Assembly: GCA_002308095.1 (NCBI GenBank)
Contig: DBUV01000023.1
Coordinates: forward strand, 17,938 to 28,878
DNA from: Acidimicrobiia bacterium UBA1281
GTDB lineage: Bacteria; Actinomycetota; Acidimicrobiia; Actinomarinales; Actinomarinaceae
Direction: 5' to 3'
Length of the DNA stretch: 10,941 bases
The translations under genes and the position numbers were made by a program. Positions 1 to 8,429 of the stretch are shown here, one piece after another. The stretch's first letter is position 1, and every line of letters begins with the position of its first letter. The notes below the pieces were generated by a model. The model made no database searches, was not told the DNA's origin, and saw only the letters and a list, made by a program, of their open reading frames with translations.

Positions 1-180
1 TCTGATATTGATTTGTTACTAGATGTTTGTGACAATATTTCTCCAGGGCTTACCTGGCCTCCAAAAATGACAACAATATGTCCGTTGGGACCATCTGCAA
101 CAGCATCAATTGTCTCCTTAATGAAAGACTTTAGATCAGAAGTAGAAATATTACTTCCTAAGAAAGTGGTTCTAAGTTGA
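1..180 (+). CDS. nuoF: NADH-quinone oxidoreductase subunit F (NuoF), C-terminal end only
   Basis: This is the 3' end of nuoF: 59 codons and a TGA, open at the left window edge. NuoF is the peripheral-arm subunit that binds NADH and FMN and passes electrons to 4Fe-4S cluster N3. The fragment has the typical C-terminal signature: the CDNISPG segment (residues 10-16 of the fragment) followed by TTICPLGPSA (24-33). Cys27 of the fragment is the expected fourth ligand of N3; the other three, in a CxxCxxC motif, lie upstream outside the window. The tail after that is short. The stop codon overlaps the TTG start of nuoG by four bases, so the two are probably translationally coupled. The identification rests on this motif and on the position immediately before nuoG. 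Confidence 0.93.
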   Translation, partial: SDIDLLLDVCDNISPGLTWPPKMTTICPLGPSATASIVSLMKDFRSEVEILLPKKVVLS

Positions 181-2510
181 CCGAAAAAATAACTTTTACA
201 GTAGACGGAAAAGAGCTTGAAGGAAAGCAGGGACAATTACTTATTGAAGCATGTGAAGACTCAGGTGTACACATACCAAGATTCTGCTGGCATAAAAGAT
301 TAGACCCTGTAGGAATGTGCCGTATGTGTCTTGTAGAAATTGAAACACCTAGAGGAAAGGCATTAGTACCATCCTGTACAACTGAGGTGACTGAAGAATT
401 AGTTGTTGAGACGGAATCTGAAACTGTCAAAAAAGCTCAAGAGGGTGTTTTAGAGTTTTTGCTTATTAACCATCCTCTGGATTGCCCAATTTGCGATAAG
501 GCAGGAGAGTGTCCTCTTCAAGATCAAACAATGGCGTATGGTCCAGGAGAATCTAGGTTTATTGAAGAGAAGAGACACTTTGAAAAACCAATCCCTGTAT
601 CAGATATAGTTCTACTTGATAGAGAAAGATGTATTCTTTGTGCGAGGTGTACTAGATTTTCTGATGAGATTTCAGGAGATCCATTGATTGAATTTATTCA
701 ACGAGGAAACAAAACACAAGTTAATACGTTTCCTGATGAGCCATTTAAATCATATTTTTCCGGTAATACAGTTCAAATTTGTCCTGTTGGGGCATTAACA
801 GCTACTAGTTATAGGTTTAAAGCAAGACCTTGGGACTTGAAAAAAGTATCTTCTACCTGTAATTGTTGTTCTCTTGGGTGTTCTGTAGAGCTAAATGTCT
901 CTCAAAATAAAATGTTAAGAATACTTGGAGAAGATAATGAATTTACAAACCAAGGATGGCTATCAGATAAGGGTAGATACAATTTTGAGTATTTGCACTC
1001 AGAAAATAGATTGACAAGTATTAAATCAAAAGAAGACAATATTTTTAAAGATATCAGTTTTGTAGAGGCTACTGAAAAACTTAAAAGTAAAATTGAAGAA
1101 CTTAAGAATCCTGATATCAAATTTATTGTTGGGCCTAACAGTACAAATGAAGAGTATTTTGTAATTAATAAATTTGCAAATTTAATGAATAGAAATGAAT
1201 TCCTAAGTAAAGATAAATCTAATGTATATTTTTCTGATGACCATGTATTTAATGGGTACTTTGGAGAAGGTTATGAGAATGCTGCCTTTGAGGACCTTGA
1301 CAATTCAGACGCAATAGTCGTTTGGTCAGAAGATATAAAAGACAATATACCAGTTTTATTTCTAAGATTAAAAAAAGCTGTTAAAAATGGAGTTAAATTA
1401 GTTGTACTCGGGCATACTAACACATCATTAGAAAGCCTCGCAGACTTATATCTTGGAGAAGAAGTTATTTCCAATAATTTTGAATTAAAAACAAACCTTG
1501 GAAATATAAAAGAATTTCAAAATATCATTGAAAACAAAAAAGTTACCGCAATTATTGGAAAATCAACTCCTATTCAGCAAAAGAAATCTCTCGACATGCT
1601 AGTTGACCATCTTCAAAAACACTCTCAAGCTAAATTTCTAAACTGCTTTACAAAAGCAAATACTTTTGGTGCTTTACAGCAAATAGATCAAATAAAAGGT
1701 TTGAATGAATTTTGTAACGAGTACTTAGAGTCTAATTCGAATATTATTTTTACAATCGGTGCAAACCCTGTGAACGGATCATATTTTAGTTCTAACATCC
1801 AAGATATTCTGAAAAAAGCCGATTACGTTGTTTCCCTAGATATTTTCATAAATGAAACAACAGAATTAGCTGACCTCATTTTGCCTACTACTTCTTATGG
1901 AGAAAAAGAAGGAACTATGACAAATATGGAAATGAGAGTACTTAAACAAAATAAAATTCTACCTGATCCTGGATCCGTATTGTCTGAATGGGAATATCTC
2001 ATAATGGTTGCTAAATCTCTCGGTAAAGAGATTAATTTTGACAATGCATATGAAATTAACAAAGCATTATGCGCTGAACTTGGCAACGAAAACCTAGTTC
2101 CCTCCTTTGACAACCTCAACAAACCATCTAATCTCTTTGGAATCATAAGCAACAAAGAGATTGATATCAATATTACAGACTTAGAACAAAAAGATTTATC
2201 AATGCTGATGGTTAAGCGTTTATATGGTGATTCAAGCACTCAAATCAATTCTCCTTCCATATCAATGTTGGGTTCAGAGAGATTTATTGAGTTGAACTCA
2301 AATACACTAGAAAAGTATGGAGTTAAATCTAAATTTGCAAACCTAACTCAAAATCAAAATTCTATTTTTGTAAATATTAAGTTAAATAATCATTTACCGG
2401 ACGATATAGTCGTAGTTCCAATAAACAGAAGAGGTTTTGAGAATCTTGACCCTACAAAAGATTTCGACATAAAAGAAGCAAAAAATATGAAGGAATTAAG
2501 TGTCAATTGA
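177..2510 (+). CDS. nuoG: NADH-quinone oxidoreductase subunit G (NuoG), Fe-S/molybdopterin-domain subunit
   Basis: This 777-residue protein is the large Fe-S subunit of the complex I peripheral arm and carries electrons from NuoF towards NuoI. The N-terminal ferredoxin domain has four Cys for 2Fe-2S cluster N1b (C37, C48, C51, C67). H99, C103, C106 and C112 form the His-Cys3 site of N5. C152, C155, C158 and C202 form the N4 site. C228, C231 and C235 begin the Cx2Cx3Cx27C motif of the extra cluster N7, but the fourth ligand position is Ser263 (in WLSDKGRY), which is unusual. Residues from about 285 to 690 form a molybdopterin-oxidoreductase-like domain, which in this family binds no molybdenum cofactor. 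The TTG start at 177 gives a normal N-terminus, with a beta strand (KITFTVDGKEL) directly before the first cluster region, and overlaps the nuoF stop by four bases. The upstream Shine-Dalgarno is weak (AAGAAAG). The end overlaps nuoH by 11 bases. Confidence 0.96.
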   Translation: MTEKITFTVDGKELEGKQGQLLIEACEDSGVHIPRFCWHKRLDPVGMCRMCLVEIETPRGKALVPSCTTEVTEELVVETESETVKKAQEGVLEFLLINHPLDCPICDKAGECPLQDQTMAYGPGESRFIEEKRHFEKPIPVSDIVLLDRERCILCARCTRFSDEISGDPLIEFIQRGNKTQVNTFPDEPFKSYFSGNTVQICPVGALTATSYRFKARPWDLKKVSSTCNCCSLGCSVELNVSQNKMLRILGEDNEFTNQGWLSDKGRYNFEYLHSENRLTSIKSKEDNIFKDISFVEATEKLKSKIEELKNPDIKFIVGPNSTNEEYFVINKFANLMNRNEFLSKDKSNVYFSDDHVFNGYFGEGYENAAFEDLDNSDAIVVWSEDIKDNIPVLFLRLKKAVKNGVKLVVLGHTNTSLESLADLYLGEEVISNNFELKTNLGNIKEFQNIIENKKVTAIIGKSTPIQQKKSLDMLVDHLQKHSQAKFLNCFTKANTFGALQQIDQIKGLNEFCNEYLESNSNIIFTIGANPVNGSYFSSNIQDILKKADYVVSLDIFINETTELADLILPTTSYGEKEGTMTNMEMRVLKQNKILPDPGSVLSEWEYLIMVAKSLGKEINFDNAYEINKALCAELGNENLVPSFDNLNKPSNLFGIISNKEIDINITDLEQKDLSMLMVKRLYGDSSTQINSPSISMLGSERFIELNSNTLEKYGVKSKFANLTQNQNSIFVNIKLNNHLPDDIVVVPINRRGFENLDPTKDFDIKEAKNMKELSVN

Positions 2511-3597
2511 TTTAATTATCGGATTAACCAAGGCTTTCTTAATTTTGGGTCTTCTATTAACGAACACAATATTACTTATATGGCTTGAAAGAAAATTGGT
2601 AGCTGGGATGCAATCAAGAGTTGGACCAGATAGAGCAGGCCCCTTTGGTATATTGCAAACAGTAGCTGATGCAGTTAAGTTACTTCTTAAGGAGCAAATT
2701 CTTCCCTTAAAAGCTGATAGAGCAATGTATCTGTTAGCGCCCATTCTTGCATTGGTACCTTCCTTTTTAATCTTTATGATCATCCCACTGGGTCCAAGTT
2801 TTGATATTGAAATTCAGGGCGAGAATGTAACAGTTGATTTAGTTGGAGCAAACATAAATGTAGGAGTTCTATTTTTCTTAGCGCTTTCATCAATAGCTGT
2901 ATATAGTGTTGTGCTTGCAGGTTGGTCATCAGGATCAAAATATCCACTTCTTGGTGGAGTAAGAGCTTCAGCACAAATGATTTCTTATGAAGCGGCCATG
3001 GGTCTAGCTTTAGTTCCAGTTATACTTTATTCGGGTTCAATGTCTATGACAGATATTGTTCAAAGTCAGTCAGGTTTTCTCTCAAGCCCAATACCATTAT
3101 TAGATTCAATTGTTGGTTTTATTCCAAAGTGGAATATATTTCCACAATTTGTTGCATTTGCTATATTTTTTGTTGCTTCGGTGGCTGAGGTAAACAGAGC
3201 CCCTTTTGATTTAGTTGAAGCCGAACAGGAATTAGTTGGAGGATTTCATACTGAGTATTCAGGATTTCGATTTGCTATGTTCTTTCTAGCTGAATACATA
3301 AATATGTTTAATATGTGCGCCATAACAGCAACATTCTTTTTAGGTGGATGGCTAGGACCGACATTTTCTGGATTTCTTCCTCCAATTATCTCAGCTTTTA
3401 TGCCTGCAGTTTGGCTTGGAATTAAAACTTTTTCATTATTATTTATTTATGTATGGATAAGGGCAACTTTACCAAGGTTGAGATATGATCAATTGATGGA
3501 ATTAGGATGGAAGAGATTAATTCCGATTTCACTAATTTGGCTGATTTTATCTTCAATTGTTTTAGGTGTTAGAGAATTTGGTTTACCGTGGAGTTAG
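2500..3597 (+). CDS. nuoH: NADH-quinone oxidoreductase subunit H (NuoH)
   Basis: NuoH (ND1-like, 365 residues) is the membrane subunit that joins the peripheral and membrane arms and forms most of the quinone-binding chamber and the first proton half-channel. Family signatures are plain: ERKLVAGMQSRVGPDRAGPFG-type sequence at residues 30-50, RASAQMISYE around 155-164 with the conserved Glu164, and the highly conserved loop VNRAPFDLVEAEQELVGG at 231-248, followed by HTEYSGFRFAMFFLAEY with further conserved acidic and aromatic residues. Around eight hydrophobic helices are visible. The GTG at 2500 is the likely start: AGGA lies at 2491-2494, five bases upstream, and the N-terminus leads straight into the first helix. 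It overlaps the end of nuoG by 11 bases and ends three bases before nuoI. I see no long C-terminal extension like those I recall in some high-GC actinobacterial NuoH proteins. Confidence 0.96.
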   Translation: MSIDLIIGLTKAFLILGLLLTNTILLIWLERKLVAGMQSRVGPDRAGPFGILQTVADAVKLLLKEQILPLKADRAMYLLAPILALVPSFLIFMIIPLGPSFDIEIQGENVTVDLVGANINVGVLFFLALSSIAVYSVVLAGWSSGSKYPLLGGVRASAQMISYEAAMGLALVPVILYSGSMSMTDIVQSQSGFLSSPIPLLDSIVGFIPKWNIFPQFVAFAIFFVASVAEVNRAPFDLVEAEQELVGGFHTEYSGFRFAMFFLAEYINMFNMCAITATFFLGGWLGPTFSGFLPPIISAFMPAVWLGIKTFSLLFIYVWIRATLPRLRYDQLMELGWKRLIPISLIWLILSSIVLGVREFGLPWS

Positions 3598-3600
3598 ACA

Positions 3601-4215
3601 ATGAGTAGTGGATATGATTTATTAAAGGGATTAAAAGTAACATTTAAAGAGTTATTCAGAAAATCAGTTACGGATAAATACCCTAAAGAATTTAGAGAAA
3701 AACCTCAACGCTTTCACGGAAGGCATGTACTCAACAAGTATGAAGACGGTATGGAGAAATGTATCGGATGCGAACTTTGTGCTGGGGCATGTCCTGCTCA
3801 GTGTATATATGTTCGAGGTGAAGACAACCCGGAAGAAAGTCCTGTTAGCCCAGGAGAAAGATATGGATTTATATATGAAATAAATATGTTGAGATGTATT
3901 TATTGTGGTTTGTGCGTAGAGGCTTGTCCAACAGAAGCTATAACTATGACTTCACTTTTTGAAATGAGTGTTGCAGATCGATCCGAAGCAGTTTTTGATA
4001 AGTCTGTTCTTCTTGTTAAAGAAGATGGCTCTGCAAATACTCATGAAGAGCAAACAAAATTAACAAATCCTGAAGAGCTTACAAAAACCGATGGCTGGAT
4101 GAGAGCAACTGCACCTAATGGTAATCCTGACTTTCAAAATATAGTTGGCTGGACAAATTCTCTTGGATATGGAGTACGTGATCCAGAAAAAGGCCAAACA
4201 ATGGAAGAAGAGTAA
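3601..4215 (+). CDS. nuoI: NADH-quinone oxidoreductase subunit I (NuoI), 2x[4Fe-4S] ferredoxin-like
   Basis: NuoI (204 residues) holds the two 4Fe-4S clusters N6a and N6b, which hand electrons from NuoG towards the terminal cluster N2 in NuoB. Two ferredoxin motifs are intact: C54-x2-C57-x2-C60-x3-C64-P (EKCIGCELCAGACP) and C99-x2-C102-x2-C105-x3-C109-P (LRCIYCGLCVEACP). The amphipathic N-terminal region (about 1-25) is the part that lies on NuoH and the membrane in this family. The segments RFHGRH, DGMEKCIGCELC and SPGERYG match the actinobacterial type of NuoI as I remember it. The C-terminal 70 or so residues are polar and low in conservation. The ATG at 3601 follows TGGAG (3589-3593) at good spacing. 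The gene ends four bases before the preferred nuoJ start. Confidence 0.97.
   Translation: MSSGYDLLKGLKVTFKELFRKSVTDKYPKEFREKPQRFHGRHVLNKYEDGMEKCIGCELCAGACPAQCIYVRGEDNPEESPVSPGERYGFIYEINMLRCIYCGLCVEACPTEAITMTSLFEMSVADRSEAVFDKSVLLVKEDGSANTHEEQTKLTNPEELTKTDGWMRATAPNGNPDFQNIVGWTNSLGYGVRDPEKGQTMEEE
4203..4212 (+). promoter_or_regulatory. Purine-rich ribosome binding site supporting the nuoJ GTG start
   Basis: GGAAGAAGAG lies across the last codons of nuoI, with its nearest AAGAG seven bases before GTG 4220. It is a moderate Shine-Dalgarno match. It supports initiation at 4220 over the upstream in-frame TTG (4145) and ATG (4169), neither of which has a comparable purine run and both of which would put a charged, non-family extension before the first helix. 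Confidence 0.5.
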
Positions 4216-4219
4216 AAAA

Positions 4220-4744
4220 GTGTTAGACATAGTTTTGTTTGCAGTCCCCGCCAGTTTGGTAATTCTAGGTGCCCTAATAGTTATATTTGCTAAAAATCCA
4301 GTACACAATTCAATGGGGCTAGTTTTAACTCTTGCATCGTTAGCGGTTATATATATAACTTTAAATGCAACCTTTGTAGCAATGGTACAAATTTTAGTTT
4401 ACGCAGGGGCTGTAATGACACTGTTTCTTTTTGTAATCATGATGATTGGTGTTGATAAGCCAGAGCAAACAAGAGAAGAAATCAAAGGTCAAACACTGTT
4501 AGTGTCTGGAACACTATTCATTCTGATTGGGATAATTTCATATGTTGTAATAAACTCTGGTTTCAAGTGGGACCTTTGGTTTCCTCCAGTTGACTATAGC
4601 CTAGAGGGCACACCTAATATTATTGCTGGAACATTATTTACAGAATGGGTACTTCCATTTGAAGTAATCTCCTTATTGCTCATAGTTGCAACTGCAGCTG
4701 CTCTTGCTTTAGCGTATGATACAAAACCAGGGAAAAAGAAATGA
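4220..4744 (+). CDS. nuoJ: NADH-quinone oxidoreductase subunit J (NuoJ)
   Basis: NuoJ (ND6-like) is a small membrane-arm subunit between NuoH and NuoK; its third helix changes conformation during coupling of quinone reduction to proton pumping. With the GTG at 4220 the protein is 174 residues with about five helices. It shows the family pattern: a hydrophobic first helix, the [20 protein letters not shown] segment (about residues 26-45), then [20 protein letters not shown] (about 56-75), which is the hallmark third helix. The in-frame reading could start further up at TTG 4145 or ATG 4169, but that adds a Lys-rich stretch (QKKAKQWKKSKK) encoded over nuoI and absent from the usual NuoJ N-terminus. 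The gene starts four bases after nuoI and overlaps nuoK by four bases (ATGA). The gene identity is secure; the exact start is likely but not proven. Confidence 0.92.
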   Translation: MLDIVLFAVPASLVILGALIVIFAKNPVHNSMGLVLTLASLAVIYITLNATFVAMVQILVYAGAVMTLFLFVIMMIGVDKPEQTREEIKGQTLLVSGTLFILIGIISYVVINSGFKWDLWFPPVDYSLEGTPNIIAGTLFTEWVLPFEVISLLLIVATAAALALAYDTKPGKKK

Positions 4745-5049
4745 TAGAGGTTTCAACAGACTGGTATCTAACTTTAGCTGCAATACTATTTTCCATCGGA
4801 TTTTTGGGAATGATGATTAGAAAAAATGCATTAATTATGTTTATGTGCATTGAGTTAATGCTTAACTCTGTAAACCTTACTTTCATTGCTGCTTCTAGAC
4901 ATTTTGGAACAATAGAGGGGCAAATATCTGTTTTTTTTGTGCTAGTTGTGGCCTCGGCTGAAGTAGTAGTAGGTTTAGCTATTATCGTTTCAATCTTTAA
5001 AAAACAATCTTCCGCATCCGTCGATTTATTAAGAACAATTAGAGGTTAA
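4741..5049 (+). CDS. nuoK: NADH-quinone oxidoreductase subunit K (NuoK)
   Basis: NuoK (ND4L-like, 102 residues, the family's usual length) is a three-helix membrane subunit forming part of a proton half-channel next to NuoJ and NuoN. Both key membrane-buried glutamates are present: Glu38 in [13 protein letters not shown] and Glu74 in [15 protein letters not shown]. The ATG at 4741 overlaps the nuoJ TGA in an ATGA junction. AGGGA at 4729-4733 is a suitable ribosome binding site. The polar C-terminus ([16 protein letters not shown]) is short, and the stop lies three bases before nuoL. Nothing about the gene is unusual. Confidence 0.97.
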   Translation: MIEVSTDWYLTLAAILFSIGFLGMMIRKNALIMFMCIELMLNSVNLTFIAASRHFGTIEGQISVFFVLVVASAEVVVGLAIIVSIFKKQSSASVDLLRTIRG

Positions 5050-5052
5050 AAA

Positions 5053-6942
5053 GTGGAACTTCTACTCTTAGTTGTTGTATTTTTACCTTTGCTAACAGCA
5101 ATAGGAATAAAAATTATCTCTAAATTTTTAAATGAGCTTTTGCTGAATTTTATTACAATTAATTCTGCACTCTTGTCTTTTGCTACAGCCTCTGGAATGT
5201 TTGTTTTATTATTCATCAATAAGTACGAGCCAATTAACTTAAAATTTTTCACCTGGATCACAAATCCTGAAATTTTATTTGAATTCACTCTGGATGGACT
5301 CTCAGGGGTAATGATGCTCCTTGTTACAGGATTATCTGTTGTCATTCAAGTTTTCTCAACCTCATATATGAGTAAAGATGAGCACTATGCAAAATACTTT
5401 GTATATTTCAACGTTTTTGTATTCTCAATGCTCTTGTTGGTTATGTCAGGTAATTTTTTAGTTATGTTTTTTGGGTGGGAATTGGTAGGCCTAAGTTCCT
5501 ATTTACTAATTTCTTTTTGGTCTAAAAAACAATCTGCGGCAAAAGCTGGAAACAAAGCTTTCATTCTTAATCGTATTGGAGACTTTGGTTTTCTTATCGG
5601 ATTAATGCTTACGTTGAACACTTTCGGTACTTTTAATTATGACAAAGTTTTTTCAAAAGTATTAGAAGGTAATATAGACAACCTAACGGTTATCGTGATT
5701 TGTTTTATTATTGGTGCTTTTGGTAAATCAGCACAATTTCCACTTTTTAGTTGGCTTCCTGATGCTATGGAAGGACCAACTCCTGCAAGTGCATTAATTC
5801 ATGCGGCAACCATGGTTACTGCTGGAGTATTTATGCTTGTTAGGATTTCACCAATATTGCAGTTCTCAGAGACTGGCAAGTTAATAGTTATTGTGACTGG
5901 ATTGTTGACAGCTTTGATTGCTGCTTTTTCAGCAATTAATCAAGATGATATCAAAAAAGTCTTGGCTTACTCAACAATTTCACAGCTTGGATTTATGTTT
6001 ATAGCGATAGGTTCTGGAGCATATGTTGCAGCAATATTCCATTTAGTGACACATGCATTTTTTAAAGCTTTACTGTTCCTTGGTGCTGGAGCGGTTATTC
6101 ATGAAATGCACCATGAGCAAAATATTCATAAGATGGGAAATCTTAAATCTAAAATGCCTATTACAGCAACTACTATGGGGATTGGTACATTAGCCATCTC
6201 TGGGATTCCACCACTTGCAGGTTTTTGGTCAAAAGATGAAATACTTGCATCAACTTTTGCTAACGGCGGTTTTTATTATATTTTTTGGGCTCTGTCTTTA
6301 TTAGCTGCTTTTATGACAGCTTTCTATATGGGAAGACATTGGTTGTTGATTTTTCATAAAGATTCTGGAAATGATATTAGCGATATTCATGAAGCTCCTA
6401 AGGCTATGGTGAGACCCCTTTTAATACTGGGAGTGTTTTCAGTTTTTATTGGATTTATTAACACCCCATTTTTTCATGGTCTCGAAAAAGTTCTCCATGA
6501 GACCCTTCATTACGTAGAGATAACACACCTTCCCGAGGGAATCACTTTAATTGTTTTGGCTTTCGTCTCGATTGGTGCTGGCTTTACTGGCTTAGTTTTA
6601 GCTTATCTCGTTTATGTTGTTGAGATTTTTTCCTATTTTAAATTTAAGATACCGTTCAAAGATGAAATTTTAGCACTCTCTGCCAACACGCTTTATCTAA
6701 ATAAAGTTGGAGACATAATTTTCGTTAAAGGCATGAAGTCTCTAACTAGAAAAACTGCTGTTCTTATAGATGGACTCATGATTGATGGCTTAGTTAATAA
6801 GATATCAACTTTGTTTTATAGCTCATCGCAGAAAATTTCAACTTCCCAGAATGGTCTAATAAGAAGCTATGTTGTTTACTTTGGTTTCTTCATGCTTTTA
6901 TTAATTGGACTCTTTATAGCAACCCCATTGGTGGTAAATTGA
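5053..6942 (+). CDS. nuoL: NADH-quinone oxidoreductase subunit L (NuoL), antiporter-like
   Basis: NuoL (ND5-like, 629 residues) is the distal antiporter-like proton-pumping subunit. Conserved channel residues are visible: Glu143 in FFGWELVGLSSYLL, Asp177 in NRIGDFGF, Lys225 in GAFGKSAQFPLFSWLPDAMEG, His250 in ALIHAATMV, His330/His334/Lys338 in FHLVTHAFFKAL, and Lys394 in GFWSKDEIL. After the antiporter core (about 14 helices) comes a polar, amphipathic stretch (about 535-600), as expected for the long lateral helix HL. A final hydrophobic helix (about 605-625) anchors it. This last part separates NuoL from NuoM and NuoN and from simple Mrp antiporters. The GTG start at 5053 follows AGAGG (5041-5045) within the end of nuoK. 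The TGA overlaps the nuoM TTG start by four bases. Confidence 0.97.
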   Translation: MELLLLVVVFLPLLTAIGIKIISKFLNELLLNFITINSALLSFATASGMFVLLFINKYEPINLKFFTWITNPEILFEFTLDGLSGVMMLLVTGLSVVIQVFSTSYMSKDEHYAKYFVYFNVFVFSMLLLVMSGNFLVMFFGWELVGLSSYLLISFWSKKQSAAKAGNKAFILNRIGDFGFLIGLMLTLNTFGTFNYDKVFSKVLEGNIDNLTVIVICFIIGAFGKSAQFPLFSWLPDAMEGPTPASALIHAATMVTAGVFMLVRISPILQFSETGKLIVIVTGLLTALIAAFSAINQDDIKKVLAYSTISQLGFMFIAIGSGAYVAAIFHLVTHAFFKALLFLGAGAVIHEMHHEQNIHKMGNLKSKMPITATTMGIGTLAISGIPPLAGFWSKDEILASTFANGGFYYIFWALSLLAAFMTAFYMGRHWLLIFHKDSGNDISDIHEAPKAMVRPLLILGVFSVFIGFINTPFFHGLEKVLHETLHYVEITHLPEGITLIVLAFVSIGAGFTGLVLAYLVYVVEIFSYFKFKIPFKDEILALSANTLYLNKVGDIIFVKGMKSLTRKTAVLIDGLMIDGLVNKISTLFYSSSQKISTSQNGLIRSYVVYFGFFMLLLIGLFIATPLVVN

Positions 6943-8429
6943 GTGGTTTAATTTATACTCTTATATTGTTTCCACTCATTGGTGCATTGATTATATTCTC
7001 AATGCCAAAAAACAGGTCAGAACTCTTTCAGCCGTTAGCTATATTTCTATCCATTATTCCTTTCAGTATTTGTTTATACCTGTTTTCAAATGACAACAGC
7101 AAGAGCTCCTATCAGGAATTTGAGTCAATTAATTGGATCAGTTCGTATGGAATTAAAATTAGTTTGGGATTTTCAGGGATGTCACATCTATTATTATCTT
7201 TAACATCAATCCTAGTTCTACTTTCCTTCCTATCTGTTACTGAAAAATATTCCAGAAGTAAGGGTTTTGTTGCATCAATTCTTGTATTGCACTTTGCTGT
7301 TAATGGTGTCTTCCTAAGCGGAGACCTATTATCTTTATTTATCTTTTTTGAAGCAATATTGATACCTATGTATTTCTTAATGGGAATTTGGGGTGGAGAG
7401 AACAGAAGGTATGCAACCATTAAATTTATAATTTATACCGTTTTTGGTTCAATCTTTATTTTTATCGGCACTGTTTATGCGGGTGTGATAAGTTACTCTC
7501 AGACAGGAATACTAGCTCTCGATTTTGTAACACTCTCAAATATAAGTTTTACATCAGAACAATCCAAGGCTTTATTCTTGTTGTTTACTTTTGGTTTTTT
7601 AGTAAAAGTTCCTCTCTTCCCATTACACACTTGGCTACCAGATGCACATGTTGAAGCCCCAACAGCGGGCAGTATTTTACTTGCAGGAGTTTTACTAAAG
7701 GTGGGAGCTTATGGAATTCTTAGAGTTTCTATACCATTTTTTACAGAGGGATATATTGAATATAGATACATAATTGCAGTCTTATCAGTTGTTGGAATAA
7801 TTTATGGTGCTGTTGTTGCTATAGCTCAGATTGATATTAAAAAATTAATCGCATATTCGTCAATAAGTCACATGGGCTTTGTAATGTTAGGAATTACAGC
7901 AGGTAATCTTTTAAGTTTAGAAGGAGCGATTATTCAGATGGTAAACCATGGGTTAACTTCAGGAGCACTTTTTATGCTTGTCGGATTTCTTTATGAAAGA
8001 CGTCATACAAGAAGAATCTCTGACTTTGGAGGAGTAAAAATTACTATGCCTAAATATGCAGCTATCTTCTTATTTACTTCTTTTGCATCTATTGGGTTAC
8101 CAGGATTAAATGGTTTTGTTGGTGAGTTTATGATTCTCATGGGAAGTTTTAGTACATATAAATTCTTATCAGCCATCGCGGCCTTTGGAGTAGTTCTTGC
8201 TGCTATTTATATGTTATGGGCATATCAAAGAATTTTTACTGGTGAAATCAGCATTGAAGAAAATAGCAATTTAGTAGATTTAGATAGTAGAGAGATGCTT
8301 GCAGTCATACCACTGTTAGTGTTGATGTTATTTATAGGCATCTATCCTTCATTTATTGAGGGATTTATCTTAAATGATGCCGAAACAATCTCAGATGTAG
8401 TGAAATTATTTAGTGGAGGATTGAATTGA
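6939..8429 (+). CDS. nuoM: NADH-quinone oxidoreductase subunit M (NuoM), antiporter-like
   Basis: NuoM (ND4-like, 496 residues, about 14 helices) is the middle antiporter-like proton channel of the membrane arm, between NuoN and NuoL. It carries the expected buried charges: Glu138 in FIFFEAILIPMYFLMG, Lys223 in FLVKVPLFPLHTWLPDAH, Lys254 in LLKVGAYGILR, and Glu396 in GFVGEFMIL. The HTWLPDAHVEAPTAGSILLAG block (230-250) is typical of NuoM as opposed to NuoL. The TTG start at 6939 overlaps the nuoL stop by four bases, leads directly into the first helix (LIYTLILFPLIGALIIF), and has only a weak GGTGG upstream, so coupled re-initiation is likely. The end overlaps nuoN by four bases. Confidence 0.97.
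   Translation: MSGLIYTLILFPLIGALIIFSMPKNRSELFQPLAIFLSIIPFSICLYLFSNDNSKSSYQEFESINWISSYGIKISLGFSGMSHLLLSLTSILVLLSFLSVTEKYSRSKGFVASILVLHFAVNGVFLSGDLLSLFIFFEAILIPMYFLMGIWGGENRRYATIKFIIYTVFGSIFIFIGTVYAGVISYSQTGILALDFVTLSNISFTSEQSKALFLLFTFGFLVKVPLFPLHTWLPDAHVEAPTAGSILLAGVLLKVGAYGILRVSIPFFTEGYIEYRYIIAVLSVVGIIYGAVVAIAQIDIKKLIAYSSISHMGFVMLGITAGNLLSLEGAIIQMVNHGLTSGALFMLVGFLYERRHTRRISDFGGVKITMPKYAAIFLFTSFASIGLPGLNGFVGEFMILMGSFSTYKFLSAIAAFGVVLAAIYMLWAYQRIFTGEISIEENSNLVDLDSREMLAVIPLLVLMLFIGIYPSFIEGFILNDAETISDVVKLFSGGLN
8415..8420 (+). promoter_or_regulatory. Strong ribosome binding site deciding the nuoN TTG start
   Basis: GGAGGA sits five bases upstream of TTG 8426, inside the last codons of nuoM. It is the best Shine-Dalgarno match at any nuo junction in the window and supports initiation at this non-ATG codon even though it overlaps the nuoM stop. 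Confidence 0.7.

Noticed and set aside
1895..2239. Minus-strand reading frame of 114 codons over nuoG
   Set aside because: It lies wholly within a well-supported gene on the other strand, shows no recognisable domain and is rich in Ser/Leu/Ile as expected of an antisense shadow. The same holds for the other minus-strand frames at 158-430, 902-1120, 1271-1474, 2496-2974, 4060-4308, 4680-4886, 5046-5345, 7112-7420, 8440-8622 and 8719-8913.
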